From JAPHTQ01 sp050295975 (lineage in GTDB: Bacteria; Pseudomonadota; Gammaproteobacteria; Thiohalomonadales; Thiohalomonadaceae): 64,000 bases of DNA. Made by a program: the position numbers and the translations under genes. The stretch's first letter is position 1, and every line of letters starts with the position of its first letter. The notes beneath the pieces were generated by a model. It did not search any database and was not told the origin of the DNA. It saw only the letters and a list, made by a program, of their open reading frames with translations. This document shows, one piece after another, positions 42,236-51,331 of the stretch. Location of the stretch: the NCBI GenBank assembly GCA_050295975.1, contig JBNKQR010000004.1, forward strand, positions 1-64,000, read 5' to 3'.

Positions 42236-42409
42236 TCAGGCATAGTAATCAATGCCATCCTTGTCATTATTGTGCTCGCTTTCGTTGTCACTTTCTTGCT
42301 GCTTTTTTATCTTTTGCTGTTTTTTTCTATCACGCTCGTCTACGGTCTTATCCTGCGGTACAGGCGGGATGATCGGGTTTCCTGGCTGGACTCGGTTGAT
42401 ATCCGCCAT
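42236..42409 (-). CDS. Small charged protein between cheW and the DUF2802 gene
   Basis: A 57-residue frame running MADINRVQPGNPIIPPVPQD, then a Lys/Gln/Glu/Asp-rich helix (RDRKKQQKIKKQQESDNE) and ending DKDGIDYYA. It fills the gap of about 200 bases between the cheW stop (42420) and the DUF2802 start (42220), same strand, with 10 and 15 base spacers. Operon packing and Pro-rich head plus charged tail support a real gene; the ribosome binding site is weak. I do not recognise the family. Confidence 0.55.
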   Translation of the reverse strand: MADINRVQPGNPIIPPVPQDKTVDERDRKKQQKIKKQQESDNESEHNNDKDGIDYYA

Positions 42410-42419
42410 CACCACACGG

Positions 42420-42896
42420 CTACTCAGCCGCCTCCCCGGTTAAATCTTCGTAGCTAAACATCTTCTCCATATCCAACAGGATCAGCAACTCATTTTCCTG
42501 ATTTGAAACTCCATGGATATATTTTGAACTCTCATCGTTTCCCACATTGGGAGCGTATTCAATCTCAGACTCACGCAGATTTGCAACCTGGGCTACGCTA
42601 TCAACCATAATGCCAAGCACCTGCTCCTGTATTTCGAGCACTACCACACGCGTGGCTACATCTGCCTCTTTGGCTTGCAGTCCCAAACGTTTACGTGTGT
42701 CGACCACGGTCACTACATTGCCACGCAGATTGATAATACCCATCACGTAGGGTGGTGCACCAGGCACAGGAGCGATTTCTGTTTTCTTTAACACTTCACG
42801 CACCAGCAATACGTTGACCCCATACTTCTCTGCTTCGAGATAAAAGGTCACCCATTCGCTGACTGGCTCGTTGATTAATTCATCTTCATCATGCAT
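42420..42896 (-). CDS. cheW: Chemotaxis coupling protein CheW
   Basis: A 158-residue CheW domain that couples CheA to chemoreceptors. Typical segments are VSEWVTFYLEAEKYGVNV, PGAPPYVMGIINLRGNVVTV, the VVVLEIQEQVLGIMVDSVAQ strand pair and the C-terminal LLILLDMEKMF. It lies 31 bases after the ParP gene and before the small charged gene. Confidence 0.94.
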   Translation of the reverse strand: MHDEDELINEPVSEWVTFYLEAEKYGVNVLLVREVLKKTEIAPVPGAPPYVMGIINLRGNVVTVVDTRKRLGLQAKEADVATRVVVLEIQEQVLGIMVDSVAQVANLRESEIEYAPNVGNDESSKYIHGVSNQENELLILLDMEKMFSYEDLTGEAAE

Positions 42897-42927
42897 GGTA
42901 AAACCTCAATTATTCCGCAACATCACT

Positions 42928-43656
42928 TCAGACATCGTCACCCTGCTCCGATGGTGAATCCCCCATACCAGTAGCCAACATATCGGCAAAGGCTGGCGGA
43001 TCGATAATGGCACACATATGTTCAATGACTGTTCCAGCCAACCAACGACGCTTGGTCCGACTGCTACGCCACTTGACCTGCTCATGGCTAAGAGTAATGA
43101 CCTGATCAACGCTGTCGCATGCCAGTCCCCACTGACCACCATCGATAAAGACGATACGTTGAATACGCTCTCGTGGTTCACCACTTAAGCGTGCCAGGCG
43201 CTCTTCGGGCAACACAAGTTGCGACGTATCAATAATGGGGACACTGCGATCTCGGTACTGCATCAGACCAAGATACCAGCCAATGTGTCCTGGCATGGGG
43301 GTCACTTTCTCACCATGCCAAACCTGAATACCACTTAACTCAGAAAGCGGTACCGCCAGGGTCAGACCAGAAGTAGTAAATAGCAGTGCCTGAAACTCAT
43401 GCTCTGCCCAGTCCGGCATACCGTCGGTACGAACAAGGAGTGGTGGCTCAACTGCCTGCTCGACCTCATCTGGCACATCCAGCGGCACAACCATGGGCGG
43501 CGCGATAACAGGGGCCTCCAGCATCGGTTCAGGTACTACTTCAGCCATCGGTTCTTCAGTTAGCGATTGCTGCTGGGGTTCGTCGTTGAGCAACGCCTCG
43601 AAATAGGCGCTAAGGGCCTCGTCCTGATCTACTACGGATGCACGCTTAATATTCAT
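42928..43656 (-). CDS. parP: ParP-like CheW-domain protein
   Basis: A 242-residue protein. An N-terminal Pro/Glu/Val-rich low-complexity region (about 1-80) precedes a CheW-like domain (about 85-225, LLFTTSGLTLAVPLSELSGI, DRSVPIIDTSQLVLP, VFIDGGQWGLACDSVDQVI). Its place next to a ParA-like gene inside the che operon matches ParP, which in Vibrio and Pseudomonas-type systems links ParC and CheA to keep arrays at the pole. It overlaps the ParA-like gene by four bases. Confidence 0.88.
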   Translation of the reverse strand: MNIKRASVVDQDEALSAYFEALLNDEPQQQSLTEEPMAEVVPEPMLEAPVIAPPMVVPLDVPDEVEQAVEPPLLVRTDGMPDWAEHEFQALLFTTSGLTLAVPLSELSGIQVWHGEKVTPMPGHIGWYLGLMQYRDRSVPIIDTSQLVLPEERLARLSGEPRERIQRIVFIDGGQWGLACDSVDQVITLSHEQVKWRSSRTKRRWLAGTVIEHMCAIIDPPAFADMLATGMGDSPSEQGDDV

Positions 43657-44456
43657 TGTTGTTGCACCGCCGCTTTTTCCCGTTCGTTCTCAGGATTACC
43701 TAACAAGGTATTGAGTAGTTCGGCGTAGGCCACTGCACCACGAGTGTGCGCATTCAGATAACTTAACGGCATCCCCTGTCGACTCGCCTCACGGAACTGA
43801 GTATCGATTGGTATCACTGCACTCCAGACCTCATCGGCATGTTCATCGCGCAAGCTGCGCAGACTTTCCACCGATGCACGTGTGCGTCGATCAAACATGG
43901 TAGGTACAACCAGGTAGTCCAGTGGCTGCTTGCGCGCACGCAGAATCATGCTCAATGTGCGCAGCATTCGCTCAAGACCTTTAAGTGCCAGAAATTCAGT
44001 CTGTACTGGAATCAAAAGTCTGCTACTGGCAGCAAGTGCATTAACCATCAACACCCCCAGCACGGGGGGGCAGTCAATAAAGACATGATCGTAGTTTCCT
44101 GCCAACTTCAGGATCGCCCGTGCGAGAACCAGGCCCATTCCCTCGCGGCCACCGAGCTGTCGATCCAGTGTCGCCAGAGCAGTGGATGATGGCATGAGAT
44201 AAAGATTCTCAAACCGGGTTTCCACAACCACATCCTCGGGGGCAACCTGTTTTCCTGCATCATTGAGAAACAGTGAATAGACACTGGTTTCGATGTTGTC
44301 CGGGTCATGACCAAAATAGGTGGTAAGTGACCCATGCGGATCGAGATCAACCATCAGAACCTTCTCACCACGCTGGGCTAACAGCCCGGAGAGGGTTACT
44401 GCGGTGGTGGTTTTTCCCACACCGCCCTTCTGATTGGCAATTGACCAGATTTGCAT
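43653..44456 (-). CDS. parC: ParA-family ATPase for polar chemotaxis arrays (ParC-like)
   Basis: A 267-residue ParA/MinD-type ATPase. Deviant Walker A is NQKGGVGKTTTAVTLSG, Walker A' MVDLDPHGSLTTYFG, and Walker B FIDCPPVLGVLMVNAL. In this gene position the homologue (ParC) directs polar localisation of chemotaxis clusters, rather than plasmid partition. The gene overlaps both neighbours (motD by one base, parP by four). Confidence 0.9.
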   Translation of the reverse strand: MQIWSIANQKGGVGKTTTAVTLSGLLAQRGEKVLMVDLDPHGSLTTYFGHDPDNIETSVYSLFLNDAGKQVAPEDVVVETRFENLYLMPSSTALATLDRQLGGREGMGLVLARAILKLAGNYDHVFIDCPPVLGVLMVNALAASSRLLIPVQTEFLALKGLERMLRTLSMILRARKQPLDYLVVPTMFDRRTRASVESLRSLRDEHADEVWSAVIPIDTQFREASRQGMPLSYLNAHTRGAVAYAELLNTLLGNPENEREKAAVQQQ

Positions 44457-45271
44457 CAGTTGCCTCCTCTCACAGTGGGATCGACCTGATTTCTACCTTG
44501 TGGGGTTTTACCGCGATCGTCCTTACGGATCACCAGCACTACACGACGATTTTTGCGTCGACCTTCAGGTGTTACATTATCTGCAATGGGTCTGTATTCA
44601 CCATAACCGATGGCAGCCATTCGCTCAGGTTGTACGCCAGTGGTTGAAAAGAGTTGTACCACACTGGCAGCACGTGCTGCTGAGAGCTCCCAGTTTGAAG
44701 GATAGAGTTGATTCCTAATCGGCAAATTATCGGTAAAACCTTCTACCTGTATCTGGTTGGGATAACGTTGCAGGGTCGTAGCCAGGCGGCGCAGCACTGG
44801 TAGTGCATCATCCTCCAACTCTGCACTACCGATATCGAACAGCAGACTGGTGTTGATCTCAATCTCAATCCAGTTATCGTTACGCGTAATACTGATCAGC
44901 TCCTTATCGATCATGGGCTGCAGCTGCTTTTCAAAATCGTCGGCGATTTCACCAAGTGTGGGATCGTTGGTGCCTGACTCTGGCAGGTCAACCAGGCTCT
45001 GCGGCGCTTCACTTGGGTTCTCGGGCTTTACCTCTACATTTTGCTCGGCAGTTATCGTGGCATTGGGAACTGCAATTGGTTGCAGAACTTTAGGTTGCTC
45101 GTTAAAGGCTTCAACAAGGGTATCGGAAAGAACGCGATATTTACCTTCATTAACCGATGAAATGGCATACATAACCACGAAAAACGCGAACAGCAGGGTA
45201 ATGAAATCCGCATAGGAGATCATCCAGCGTTCCAGATTTTCGTTTTCCAGTGGTTTGCGTTTGCGTGCCAT
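44456..45271 (-). CDS. motD: Flagellar motor stator protein MotD (MotB family)
   Basis: A 271-residue MotB-type stator. After a basic N-terminus comes one membrane helix with the proton-carrying Asp22 in MISYADFITLLFAFFVVMYA. The C-terminal OmpA-like peptidoglycan-binding domain follows (about 150-260: IQVEGFTDNLPI, NWELSAARAASVVQLF, GYGEYRPIADN). Encoded 26 bases after motC. Confidence 0.94.
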   Translation of the reverse strand: MARKRKPLENENLERWMISYADFITLLFAFFVVMYAISSVNEGKYRVLSDTLVEAFNEQPKVLQPIAVPNATITAEQNVEVKPENPSEAPQSLVDLPESGTNDPTLGEIADDFEKQLQPMIDKELISITRNDNWIEIEINTSLLFDIGSAELEDDALPVLRRLATTLQRYPNQIQVEGFTDNLPIRNQLYPSNWELSAARAASVVQLFSTTGVQPERMAAIGYGEYRPIADNVTPEGRRKNRRVVLVIRKDDRGKTPQGRNQVDPTVRGGN

Positions 45272-45297
45272 TATTCACTCTCACCATCTGCCCGGAT

Positions 45298-46038
45298 TCA
45301 GTTTGAAAAACCTTGCAGCTTGGTTTCGATATTGCGCGGATTGTCACCTTCAGCTATGGAGACAATCCCCTCGATCATCATGTAACGAAACTGGCTCTGT
45401 GATATGGCCAGACTCTTCAACTTGTTGCCAATAGGGATCAGAATCAGGTTGGCCAGTCCGACACCGTAAATGGTAGCGACGAAGGCCACTGCAATACCGT
45501 GTCCAAGCTTCGATGGATCAGTAAGATTCTCCATCACCTGAATCAGTCCCAGTACGGCACCAATGATCCCCAGGGTGGGTGTGTAGCCGCCCATGCTCTC
45601 ATACAGGCGTGCCGCACTCAGATCATGGTGCTCACGGGTATCTGCATCAACCTCCAGAATATTACGCATCACTTCCGGCTCGTTGCCATCAACAAGCAAT
45701 TGCAGCCCCTTGCGTGCAAACTCATCATCCTCGGTATCGGATGCAGCCTCCAGCCCAAGCAACCCCTCTTTGCGTGCGATATTGCTCCAGCTGACGATCT
45801 TGGAGATGGCATCATCAGAAAACAGTTTGGGTGGAACAAAAACCCAGTAGAGCATTCTTATTGCGTGCATAAAGGTGGTGATCGGTGACTGCAGCATGAT
45901 CGCACCGAGCGAACCACCGGCGACAATAATCAGTGCCGGTCCATTGATTAATGAACTGGCATGACCACCCTCGAGAAATTGCCCACCAAGGATGGCGGCA
46001 ATGCCGAGAAATGCGCCGATGAGACTGAGAAAGTCCAT
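45298..46038 (-). CDS. motC: Flagellar motor stator protein MotC (MotA family)
   Basis: A 246-residue MotA-type protein with four membrane helices: N-terminal pair (LIGAFLGIAAILGGQFLEGG, ALIIVAGGSLGAIMLQSP), a large cytoplasmic loop with charged residues (SNIARKEGLLGLEA), then YTPTLGIIGAVLGLIQVMEN and GIAVAFVATIYGVGLANLIL. It forms the proton-driven stator with MotD. It starts 2 bases after the cheB stop. Confidence 0.95.
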   Translation of the reverse strand: MDFLSLIGAFLGIAAILGGQFLEGGHASSLINGPALIIVAGGSLGAIMLQSPITTFMHAIRMLYWVFVPPKLFSDDAISKIVSWSNIARKEGLLGLEAASDTEDDEFARKGLQLLVDGNEPEVMRNILEVDADTREHHDLSAARLYESMGGYTPTLGIIGAVLGLIQVMENLTDPSKLGHGIAVAFVATIYGVGLANLILIPIGNKLKSLAISQSQFRYMMIEGIVSIAEGDNPRNIETKLQGFSN

Positions 46039-46040
46039 GA

Positions 46041-47150
46041 CTATATTCTGGCCAGTGTCGGCCCGACCTCAGTTAGTCCCAGCACACCATCACTCAGACC
46101 CGCATCGGCAATCGCAGCAGGCATCCCGTAAACCACACAACTTGCTTCATCCTGTGACCAGATAGTTGAACCACCGCCCTTCAGGGTGCGACATCCTTCG
46201 CGTCCATCGGCACCCATACCGGTCAGAATGATCGCCAGAGTATGTGACGGGTAGACATTGGCAATAGAGTTAAAGGTGATATCGACACTGGGCTTGTAGG
46301 TCAAAGTTGGATCGCTCTCGGTCACCTTGACACAGTGGCGCCCACCACGAGACTCGATCAGCATCTGCTTACCACCGGGAGCGAGCAGCGCGGTTCCCGG
46401 GGTTAACATTTCGCCATCCACCGCCTCTTTTACAGTGATGGCGCACAATTGATTGAGACGCTGGGCAAAGGCTGGGGTGAAACTGCCGGGCATGTGTTGT
46501 ACCAGCACGATGGGGTAAGCAAAGTTTGCAGGAAGCTTGGTCAGCACCTCCTGCAACGCCACTGGACCACCGGTAGAGGTTCCGATAGCAACCAGCTTGA
46601 CCGTACCGTGGGCAGGCATCTTCGCACTTTTCGAAACGCCACCTTGTGTAGCGGCGAACCGTGGGGACACTGCACTAGCCGCTTCACGCGATGTAGTCGC
46701 AGCTGGACGAGAGGACGGAGTTGTCGCAGTGGGTGTCCTTAGTGAACGACGACCCTGCTTTGCAATCTCATAGACCCTTTCGCAGAGGGCACGAGTCGCC
46801 TCCTCGCGATTAGTGGAGATATCCTCAAATTTCTTCGGAAGATAATCGACCGCACCCGCTTCCAACGCATCCAGCGTGGCCTTGGCACCATCGGTAGTAA
46901 GTGAGGAGAACATCAGGATCGGTCGGGGGCTGAGCTGCATGATACGGCGCGTGGCGGTAATTCCATCCATCACCGGCATTTCGATATCCATGGTGATAAC
47001 GTCTGGACGCAGCTTGCTGGTCATCGATACCGCTTCGGCACCATCGGCGGCCTCGCCAACAACCTCCAGGCGTGGATCACCCTCCAGCATCGCCTTTACC
47101 CGGCGGCGGAAAAAACCTGAATCATCAACCACCAGTACCCGTATGGGCAT
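46041..47150 (-). CDS. cheB: Chemotaxis protein-glutamate methylesterase CheB
   Basis: CheB demethylates and deamidates chemoreceptors when phosphorylated. N-terminal receiver domain (IRVLVVDDSGFFRRRVKAML, phospho-Asp in DVITMDIEMPVMDG), a Ser/Ala/Thr linker (about 140-180), and the methylesterase domain with catalytic Ser in AIGTSTGGPVAL, His in VLVQHMPGSFT and Asp in ILTGMGADGREG. The ATG at 47150 is chosen; one two codons upstream is possible. No cheR is present in the window. Confidence 0.96.
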   Translation of the reverse strand: MPIRVLVVDDSGFFRRRVKAMLEGDPRLEVVGEAADGAEAVSMTSKLRPDVITMDIEMPVMDGITATRRIMQLSPRPILMFSSLTTDGAKATLDALEAGAVDYLPKKFEDISTNREEATRALCERVYEIAKQGRRSLRTPTATTPSSRPAATTSREAASAVSPRFAATQGGVSKSAKMPAHGTVKLVAIGTSTGGPVALQEVLTKLPANFAYPIVLVQHMPGSFTPAFAQRLNQLCAITVKEAVDGEMLTPGTALLAPGGKQMLIESRGGRHCVKVTESDPTLTYKPSVDITFNSIANVYPSHTLAIILTGMGADGREGCRTLKGGGSTIWSQDEASCVVYGMPAAIADAGLSDGVLGLTEVGPTLARI

Positions 47151-47219
47151 GTACACACTCCTCGACGTTTGTTGCGTTACAACCCACTCAGGGCCTTATA
47201 CTCAAACGGTAGCACGTTG

Positions 47220-49316
47220 TCAGGCGTAGGCCTTCAACAGGCTGGGGATATCCAGAATCAGAGCGATACGCCCGTCACCAGTAATTGTTGCCCCTGCCAT
47301 CCCCCGAGTGCCGTGTAGCAGCGCACCCAGCGGCTTAATCACTACCTCTTCCTGGCCAATTAACTGATCGACCACAAAACCAATCTGTTGGGTGCCGATG
47401 TGCACCACCACCACATGTCCCGCCTCTGGCAGAGTCTCTGAACAGCCTTCTACCAACCAACCGGAGAGATAGTAGAGCGGCAACGCATGGTCACGGATCA
47501 TAATCACTCGTCGGCCATCCACCACATTGGTCTTGGTTAGATCGAGATGGAATATCTCACTGACATTTACCAGTGGCAGGGCAAAGGTCTGACCGGAAAG
47601 TTTGATCATCAGAGTCGGCATGATCGCCAGGGTTAGTGGCACCTTAATCAGTACCTGTGTCCCCTTACCCATCTCAGACAGAATTTCGACACTACCGTTA
47701 AGCTGGGTGATGCGGGTCTTGACCACATCCATACCTACACCACGGCCGGAGACGTCGGAAATTTTTTCCTTGGTAGAGAATCCCGGGGCAAAGATCAGCA
47801 TGTAGGCTTCACTGTCGCTAAGCCGTGATGCAGCATCCTCGTCCATCATCCCTTTTTTCACCGCCAGCATACGTAGCTTGTCCGGATCCATACCAGCGCC
47901 ATCATCATCAATGGTTAGCAGGATATGATCTCCTTCCTGTTCTGCCGACAAACGAACCACACCGCCACGCGGCTTACCTTTGGCTTCACGCTCCTCGGGC
48001 ATTTCAACGCCATGGTCTACCGAGTTGCGCACCAGATGCACCAGCGGATCTGCCAGTGCCTCGACCAGATTTTTATCCAGGTCGGTATCCTCACCTACCA
48101 ACTCCAGATTGACCTCTTTTTTCAGATTGCGCGCCAGGTCACGTACCACCCGAGGGAAACGTCCAAAGACCTTTTTGATCGGTTGCATCCGGGTCTTCAT
48201 CACCGACATCTGTAGATCGCCGGTCACCAGATCTAGGTTAGAAACTGCCTTGGTCAGGTCCTCGGAATGGGTAATGGAATTTTCGCCATTGGTTAGATTC
48301 CATAACCGATTACGCACCAGTACCAATTCGCCCACCATATTCATGATGTCATCCAGACGTTTGGTATCGACCCGCACTGTAGTCTCAGTCTGAGCTGCTT
48401 CTGGTTTCTTCTTTGCTGTCTCTGCTGCTTTCTTCGGTGCTTCAGCCGGCTTGGCTGGTGCAGTTTTTGGCGTAGTGCTTGTATCAGGTTTAACCGCCGG
48501 CGCTACCGCCGCAGGATTAAACTTGCCCTTGCCGTGGAGTTGATCGAGTAGCGCATCGAACTCATCTTCGGTAATGTCTTCATCACCACTGGCAGCAGCC
48601 GCTGCAACTTCCGCCTTGGCGGGGGCCGCAGGTTTATCCTGGGGCAATGCGTCAGGTTTGAACTGTCCCTTACCGTGGAGCTGATCAAGTAGATCCTCGA
48701 ACTCTTCCTCAGTAATATCCTCATCGCCTGTCTCGGCAACGCTAGCATTTGAATCGGATGCAGACTGCGCAGGTGCCTTGCCATCGATCGCATCAAGCAA
48801 AGCTTCAAATTCATCATCGGTAATGTCGCCTTCAGCAGCCGTGGGAGCTTGTGGCTCAGGCTCAGCAGCAACCGCTGGTTCGACGGCAGGCGGTGGCGAG
48901 GCTGTCTCTACCGTTGCCTCATCACTACCTGGGTGGTTCATCCGTTCAAGTGCCTGCAACAGTTCTGGGCTGGCCGGCTCTGGCTCCTGCATTGCACGCA
49001 GACTATCGAACTGTGCATTCAACACATCGAGCACCTGGAGAAAAACATCCATCATGTCTGTGGTGAGACTCTTCTCACCATTACGCAGCAGGTTGAAAAT
49101 ATCTTCGGAGCGATGGCAGACATTCACCAGTGCATCAAGACCCAGGAATCCAGCCCCACCCTTGATGGTGTGAAAGCCGCGGAACACGGTATTCAGCATA
49201 TCGCTATCTTCAGGCGTGTTTTCGAGATCGACCAGTTGCTCATTCAACTGTTCGAGGATCTCACTGGCCTCAACCAGAAAGTCCTGCAGGATTTCGTCGT
49301 CTGCATCCAGAGCCAT
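47220..49316 (-). CDS. cheA: Chemotaxis histidine kinase CheA
   Basis: A 698-residue kinase. P1/HPt domain with phospho-His49 in FRGFHTIKGGAGFLG. A long linker (about 130-310) holds three repeats of a short acidic motif (ITDDEFEALLDAIDGK, ITEEEFEDLLDQLHGK, ITEDEFDALLDQLHGK) in place of a compact P2 domain. Then come the P3 dimerisation region from about 311, the P4 ATPase (N box LVRNSVDHG, G boxes DDDGAGMD and GRGVGMDVVK) and a P5 CheW-like domain ending ILDIPSLLKAYA. It is 11 bases downstream of cheZ. Confidence 0.96.
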   Translation of the reverse strand: MALDADDEILQDFLVEASEILEQLNEQLVDLENTPEDSDMLNTVFRGFHTIKGGAGFLGLDALVNVCHRSEDIFNLLRNGEKSLTTDMMDVFLQVLDVLNAQFDSLRAMQEPEPASPELLQALERMNHPGSDEATVETASPPPAVEPAVAAEPEPQAPTAAEGDITDDEFEALLDAIDGKAPAQSASDSNASVAETGDEDITEEEFEDLLDQLHGKGQFKPDALPQDKPAAPAKAEVAAAAASGDEDITEDEFDALLDQLHGKGKFNPAAVAPAVKPDTSTTPKTAPAKPAEAPKKAAETAKKKPEAAQTETTVRVDTKRLDDIMNMVGELVLVRNRLWNLTNGENSITHSEDLTKAVSNLDLVTGDLQMSVMKTRMQPIKKVFGRFPRVVRDLARNLKKEVNLELVGEDTDLDKNLVEALADPLVHLVRNSVDHGVEMPEEREAKGKPRGGVVRLSAEQEGDHILLTIDDDGAGMDPDKLRMLAVKKGMMDEDAASRLSDSEAYMLIFAPGFSTKEKISDVSGRGVGMDVVKTRITQLNGSVEILSEMGKGTQVLIKVPLTLAIMPTLMIKLSGQTFALPLVNVSEIFHLDLTKTNVVDGRRVIMIRDHALPLYYLSGWLVEGCSETLPEAGHVVVVHIGTQQIGFVVDQLIGQEEVVIKPLGALLHGTRGMAGATITGDGRIALILDIPSLLKAYA
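48528..48830 (-). repeat. Three coding repeats in the CheA linker
   Basis: Residues about 163-181, 198-216 and 245-263 share I-T-x-x-E-F-x-x-L-L-D-x-(L/I)-x-G-K. The latter two are nearly identical including the LHGKG(Q/K)F ends. Ala/Pro/Asp-rich spacers separate them. Confidence 0.75.
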
Positions 49317-49327
49317 CGCCTAACCCC

Positions 49328-50086
49328 TCAAAAACCCAGACTCGACAACAGGTCATCGACTTCATCCTGCCCCGAGACCAGATTTTCGGTATCATCGACA
49401 CCAGGGACACTGGGACCGGTTGCCTTGATCTTGTCCTCTTCACTTTCCTTTTTGTTCAGTGATTCCGTCGCTGCCAGGTTCTGGCCGGAAATGCGTACCA
49501 GATCAACCAGGCTGTCTTCCATCTCGTCCACCAGTTTTATCACCCGTTCGATGATTTGTCCGGTTAGGTCCTGAAAGTCCTGCGCCATCACCACTTCACT
49601 GAGATTCTCTTTCACGGTGGCACTATCGCGTGACAATTCGGCGAAAAAATTACTCAATTGATTACTCAATTCACGAAACTCATCGGCGCTCAAATCACGG
49701 CTGGTAAAACGCTGCCACTGCTGCTTCAGTTCTTCCGCCTTATTCACCATGGTGTCACAAAGTGGCATCGAATTTTCCACCGCAGTCAGACTTCGATCAG
49801 CCGCTTGCCCAGTCATAGTAATGACATAGCGCAAACGCTCGCGGGCATCAGGAAATTCCTTTTCGGCATAGTTGGCGATACGAGAATCGAGGCGAAAGTT
49901 ATTCAGCGACTCGTGGAACTGGCGAGTCAATTTACCCAGCTCCTGAAACAGACTGCTTTCACGCATCCTCGAAATCTGATCCAGGATACGGTCAGCCTCC
50001 GCTTCATTTCCCGCCTCAACGTACTGCGACAGTTCGCGTACTTGCTCGGCGAATTCGGTGGTCATGGTTGTTGGTGTTTTTGACAT
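49328..50086 (-). CDS. cheZ: CheY-P phosphatase CheZ
   Basis: A 252-residue helical phosphatase. The signature MAQDFQDLTGQIIERV contains the catalytic Asp and Gln pair. The C-terminal VDDLLSSLGF is the CheY-binding tail. It sits between cheY (32 bases away) and cheA. Presence of CheZ fits the gammaproteobacterial type of motor control. Confidence 0.94.
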   Translation of the reverse strand: MSKTPTTMTTEFAEQVRELSQYVEAGNEAEADRILDQISRMRESSLFQELGKLTRQFHESLNNFRLDSRIANYAEKEFPDARERLRYVITMTGQAADRSLTAVENSMPLCDTMVNKAEELKQQWQRFTSRDLSADEFRELSNQLSNFFAELSRDSATVKENLSEVVMAQDFQDLTGQIIERVIKLVDEMEDSLVDLVRISGQNLAATESLNKKESEEDKIKATGPSVPGVDDTENLVSGQDEVDDLLSSLGF

Positions 50087-50118
50087 CAGGTATATCTCTT
50101 GTCCGCAATCGGATAACG

Positions 50119-50508
50119 CTATTGCGCGTTAATGCGCTCGTAGATCTTGTCCAGCTTTTCCTTGAGCGTGGCAGCAGTAAATGGTTTGACGATGTAACCG
50201 TTGACACCTGCCTGGGCAGCCTCAATGATTTGCGCCTTTTTCTGCTCGGCGGTAACCATCAACACCGGCATGCTGGAAAGTTTTGGATCGGCGCGCACGG
50301 CACGTAATAGATCGATGCCCTGCATCCCCGGCATATTCCAGTCGGTTATCAACAGGTCATAGTTGCCCGCCTGCAACATCGGCAGTGCGGTGAGACCATC
50401 GTCCGCCTCATCGGCGTTGGAAAAACCCAAATCGCGCAACAGGTTTTTGATGATCCGTCTCATGGTAGAAAAATCGTCTACCACCAGAATTTTGATGTTC
50501 TTATCCAA
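50119..50508 (-). CDS. cheY: Chemotaxis response regulator CheY
   Basis: A 129-residue single receiver domain: acidic pair Asp11/Asp12 in LVVDDFSTMRRI, phospho-Asp56 in LLITDWNMPGMQG, switch Thr in LMVTAEQ, and Lys in YIVKPFTAATL. Phosphorylated CheY binds FliM/FliN to reverse rotation. It follows fliA by 94 bases, so it may have an extra promoter there; no clear sigma-28 site was identified. Confidence 0.96.
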   Translation of the reverse strand: MDKNIKILVVDDFSTMRRIIKNLLRDLGFSNADEADDGLTALPMLQAGNYDLLITDWNMPGMQGIDLLRAVRADPKLSSMPVLMVTAEQKKAQIIEAAQAGVNGYIVKPFTAATLKEKLDKIYERINAQ

Positions 50509-50602
50509 GTTTGCCTCCGAAACAGTTACGCCCTACCACTCAAAAGATTTATGCGTAACGGTTAAGCCCTTCTCTAGTGCCCATTAATAGCAAACACCGA
50601 AT

Positions 50603-51331
50603 TTATCCGGCATCCGCAGAATTCATGTGTGCGCGTATCCGCACCAGTGCCTGACTATGGATCTGGCAGACACGTGACTCGGTGACGCCGAGTACCTTGC
50701 CAATCTCCTTCAGGTTCAATTCATCACCGTAATAGAGTGACATCACCATACGCTCGCGTTCCGGTAACTGTTCTACCTCAGCCGCGATCCCTGCACTACG
50801 TTCAGCCCGAAGCAGCTCATCGCTTGGTTCCGGCTCACAGGATGAAAGCATCTCGTCTACACCACGCCCTTCGTACCCCATGTCCTCAAAACTCAGCACA
50901 CGAGACAAACTCGCATCCTGCAACATGCGGTAGTACTCCTCCATCTCCACACCCAGCACCTCGGCAATCTCAACATCCTGAGCGTCACGTCCTTCGCGTG
51001 CCTCAACCTTACGAACCGCCTCAGCGATCTCACGCGAACGACGGTGTACCGAGCGCGGCGTCCAGTCGTTGCGCCGCACTTCATCAAGCATCGCACCACG
51101 AATGCGAATCCCGGCATAGGTCTCAAAACTGGCACCATGACCGTTCTCAAAATTCCTTATCGCCTCAAGCAGCCCGATCATGCCGCTCTGGATCAGGTCG
51201 TCCACCTGCACCGTATCCGGCAAACGTGCCAGCAGATGATAAGCGATGCGCTTAACCAGCGGAGCATGGCGAGTAACCAGGTCTTCCTGGTTCTCCGTGT
51301 AGGCTGCCAGCTTGAGCGCGACGCTGTTCAT
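50603..51331 (-). CDS. fliA: Flagellar sigma factor FliA (sigma-28)
   Basis: A 242-residue sigma factor for late flagellar and chemotaxis genes. Region 2: VDDLIQSGMIGLLEAIRNFE and TYAGIRIRGAMLDEVRRNDW. Region 4: LPERERMVMSLYYGDELNLK and EIGKVLGVTESRVCQIHSQA. The ATG at 51331 (MNSVALKLAAYTENQ) overlaps the fleN stop by four bases; an in-frame extension to 51418 lies inside fleN and is rejected. Confidence 0.96.
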   Translation of the reverse strand: MNSVALKLAAYTENQEDLVTRHAPLVKRIAYHLLARLPDTVQVDDLIQSGMIGLLEAIRNFENGHGASFETYAGIRIRGAMLDEVRRNDWTPRSVHRRSREIAEAVRKVEAREGRDAQDVEIAEVLGVEMEEYYRMLQDASLSRVLSFEDMGYEGRGVDEMLSSCEPEPSDELLRAERSAGIAAEVEQLPERERMVMSLYYGDELNLKEIGKVLGVTESRVCQIHSQALVRIRAHMNSADAG

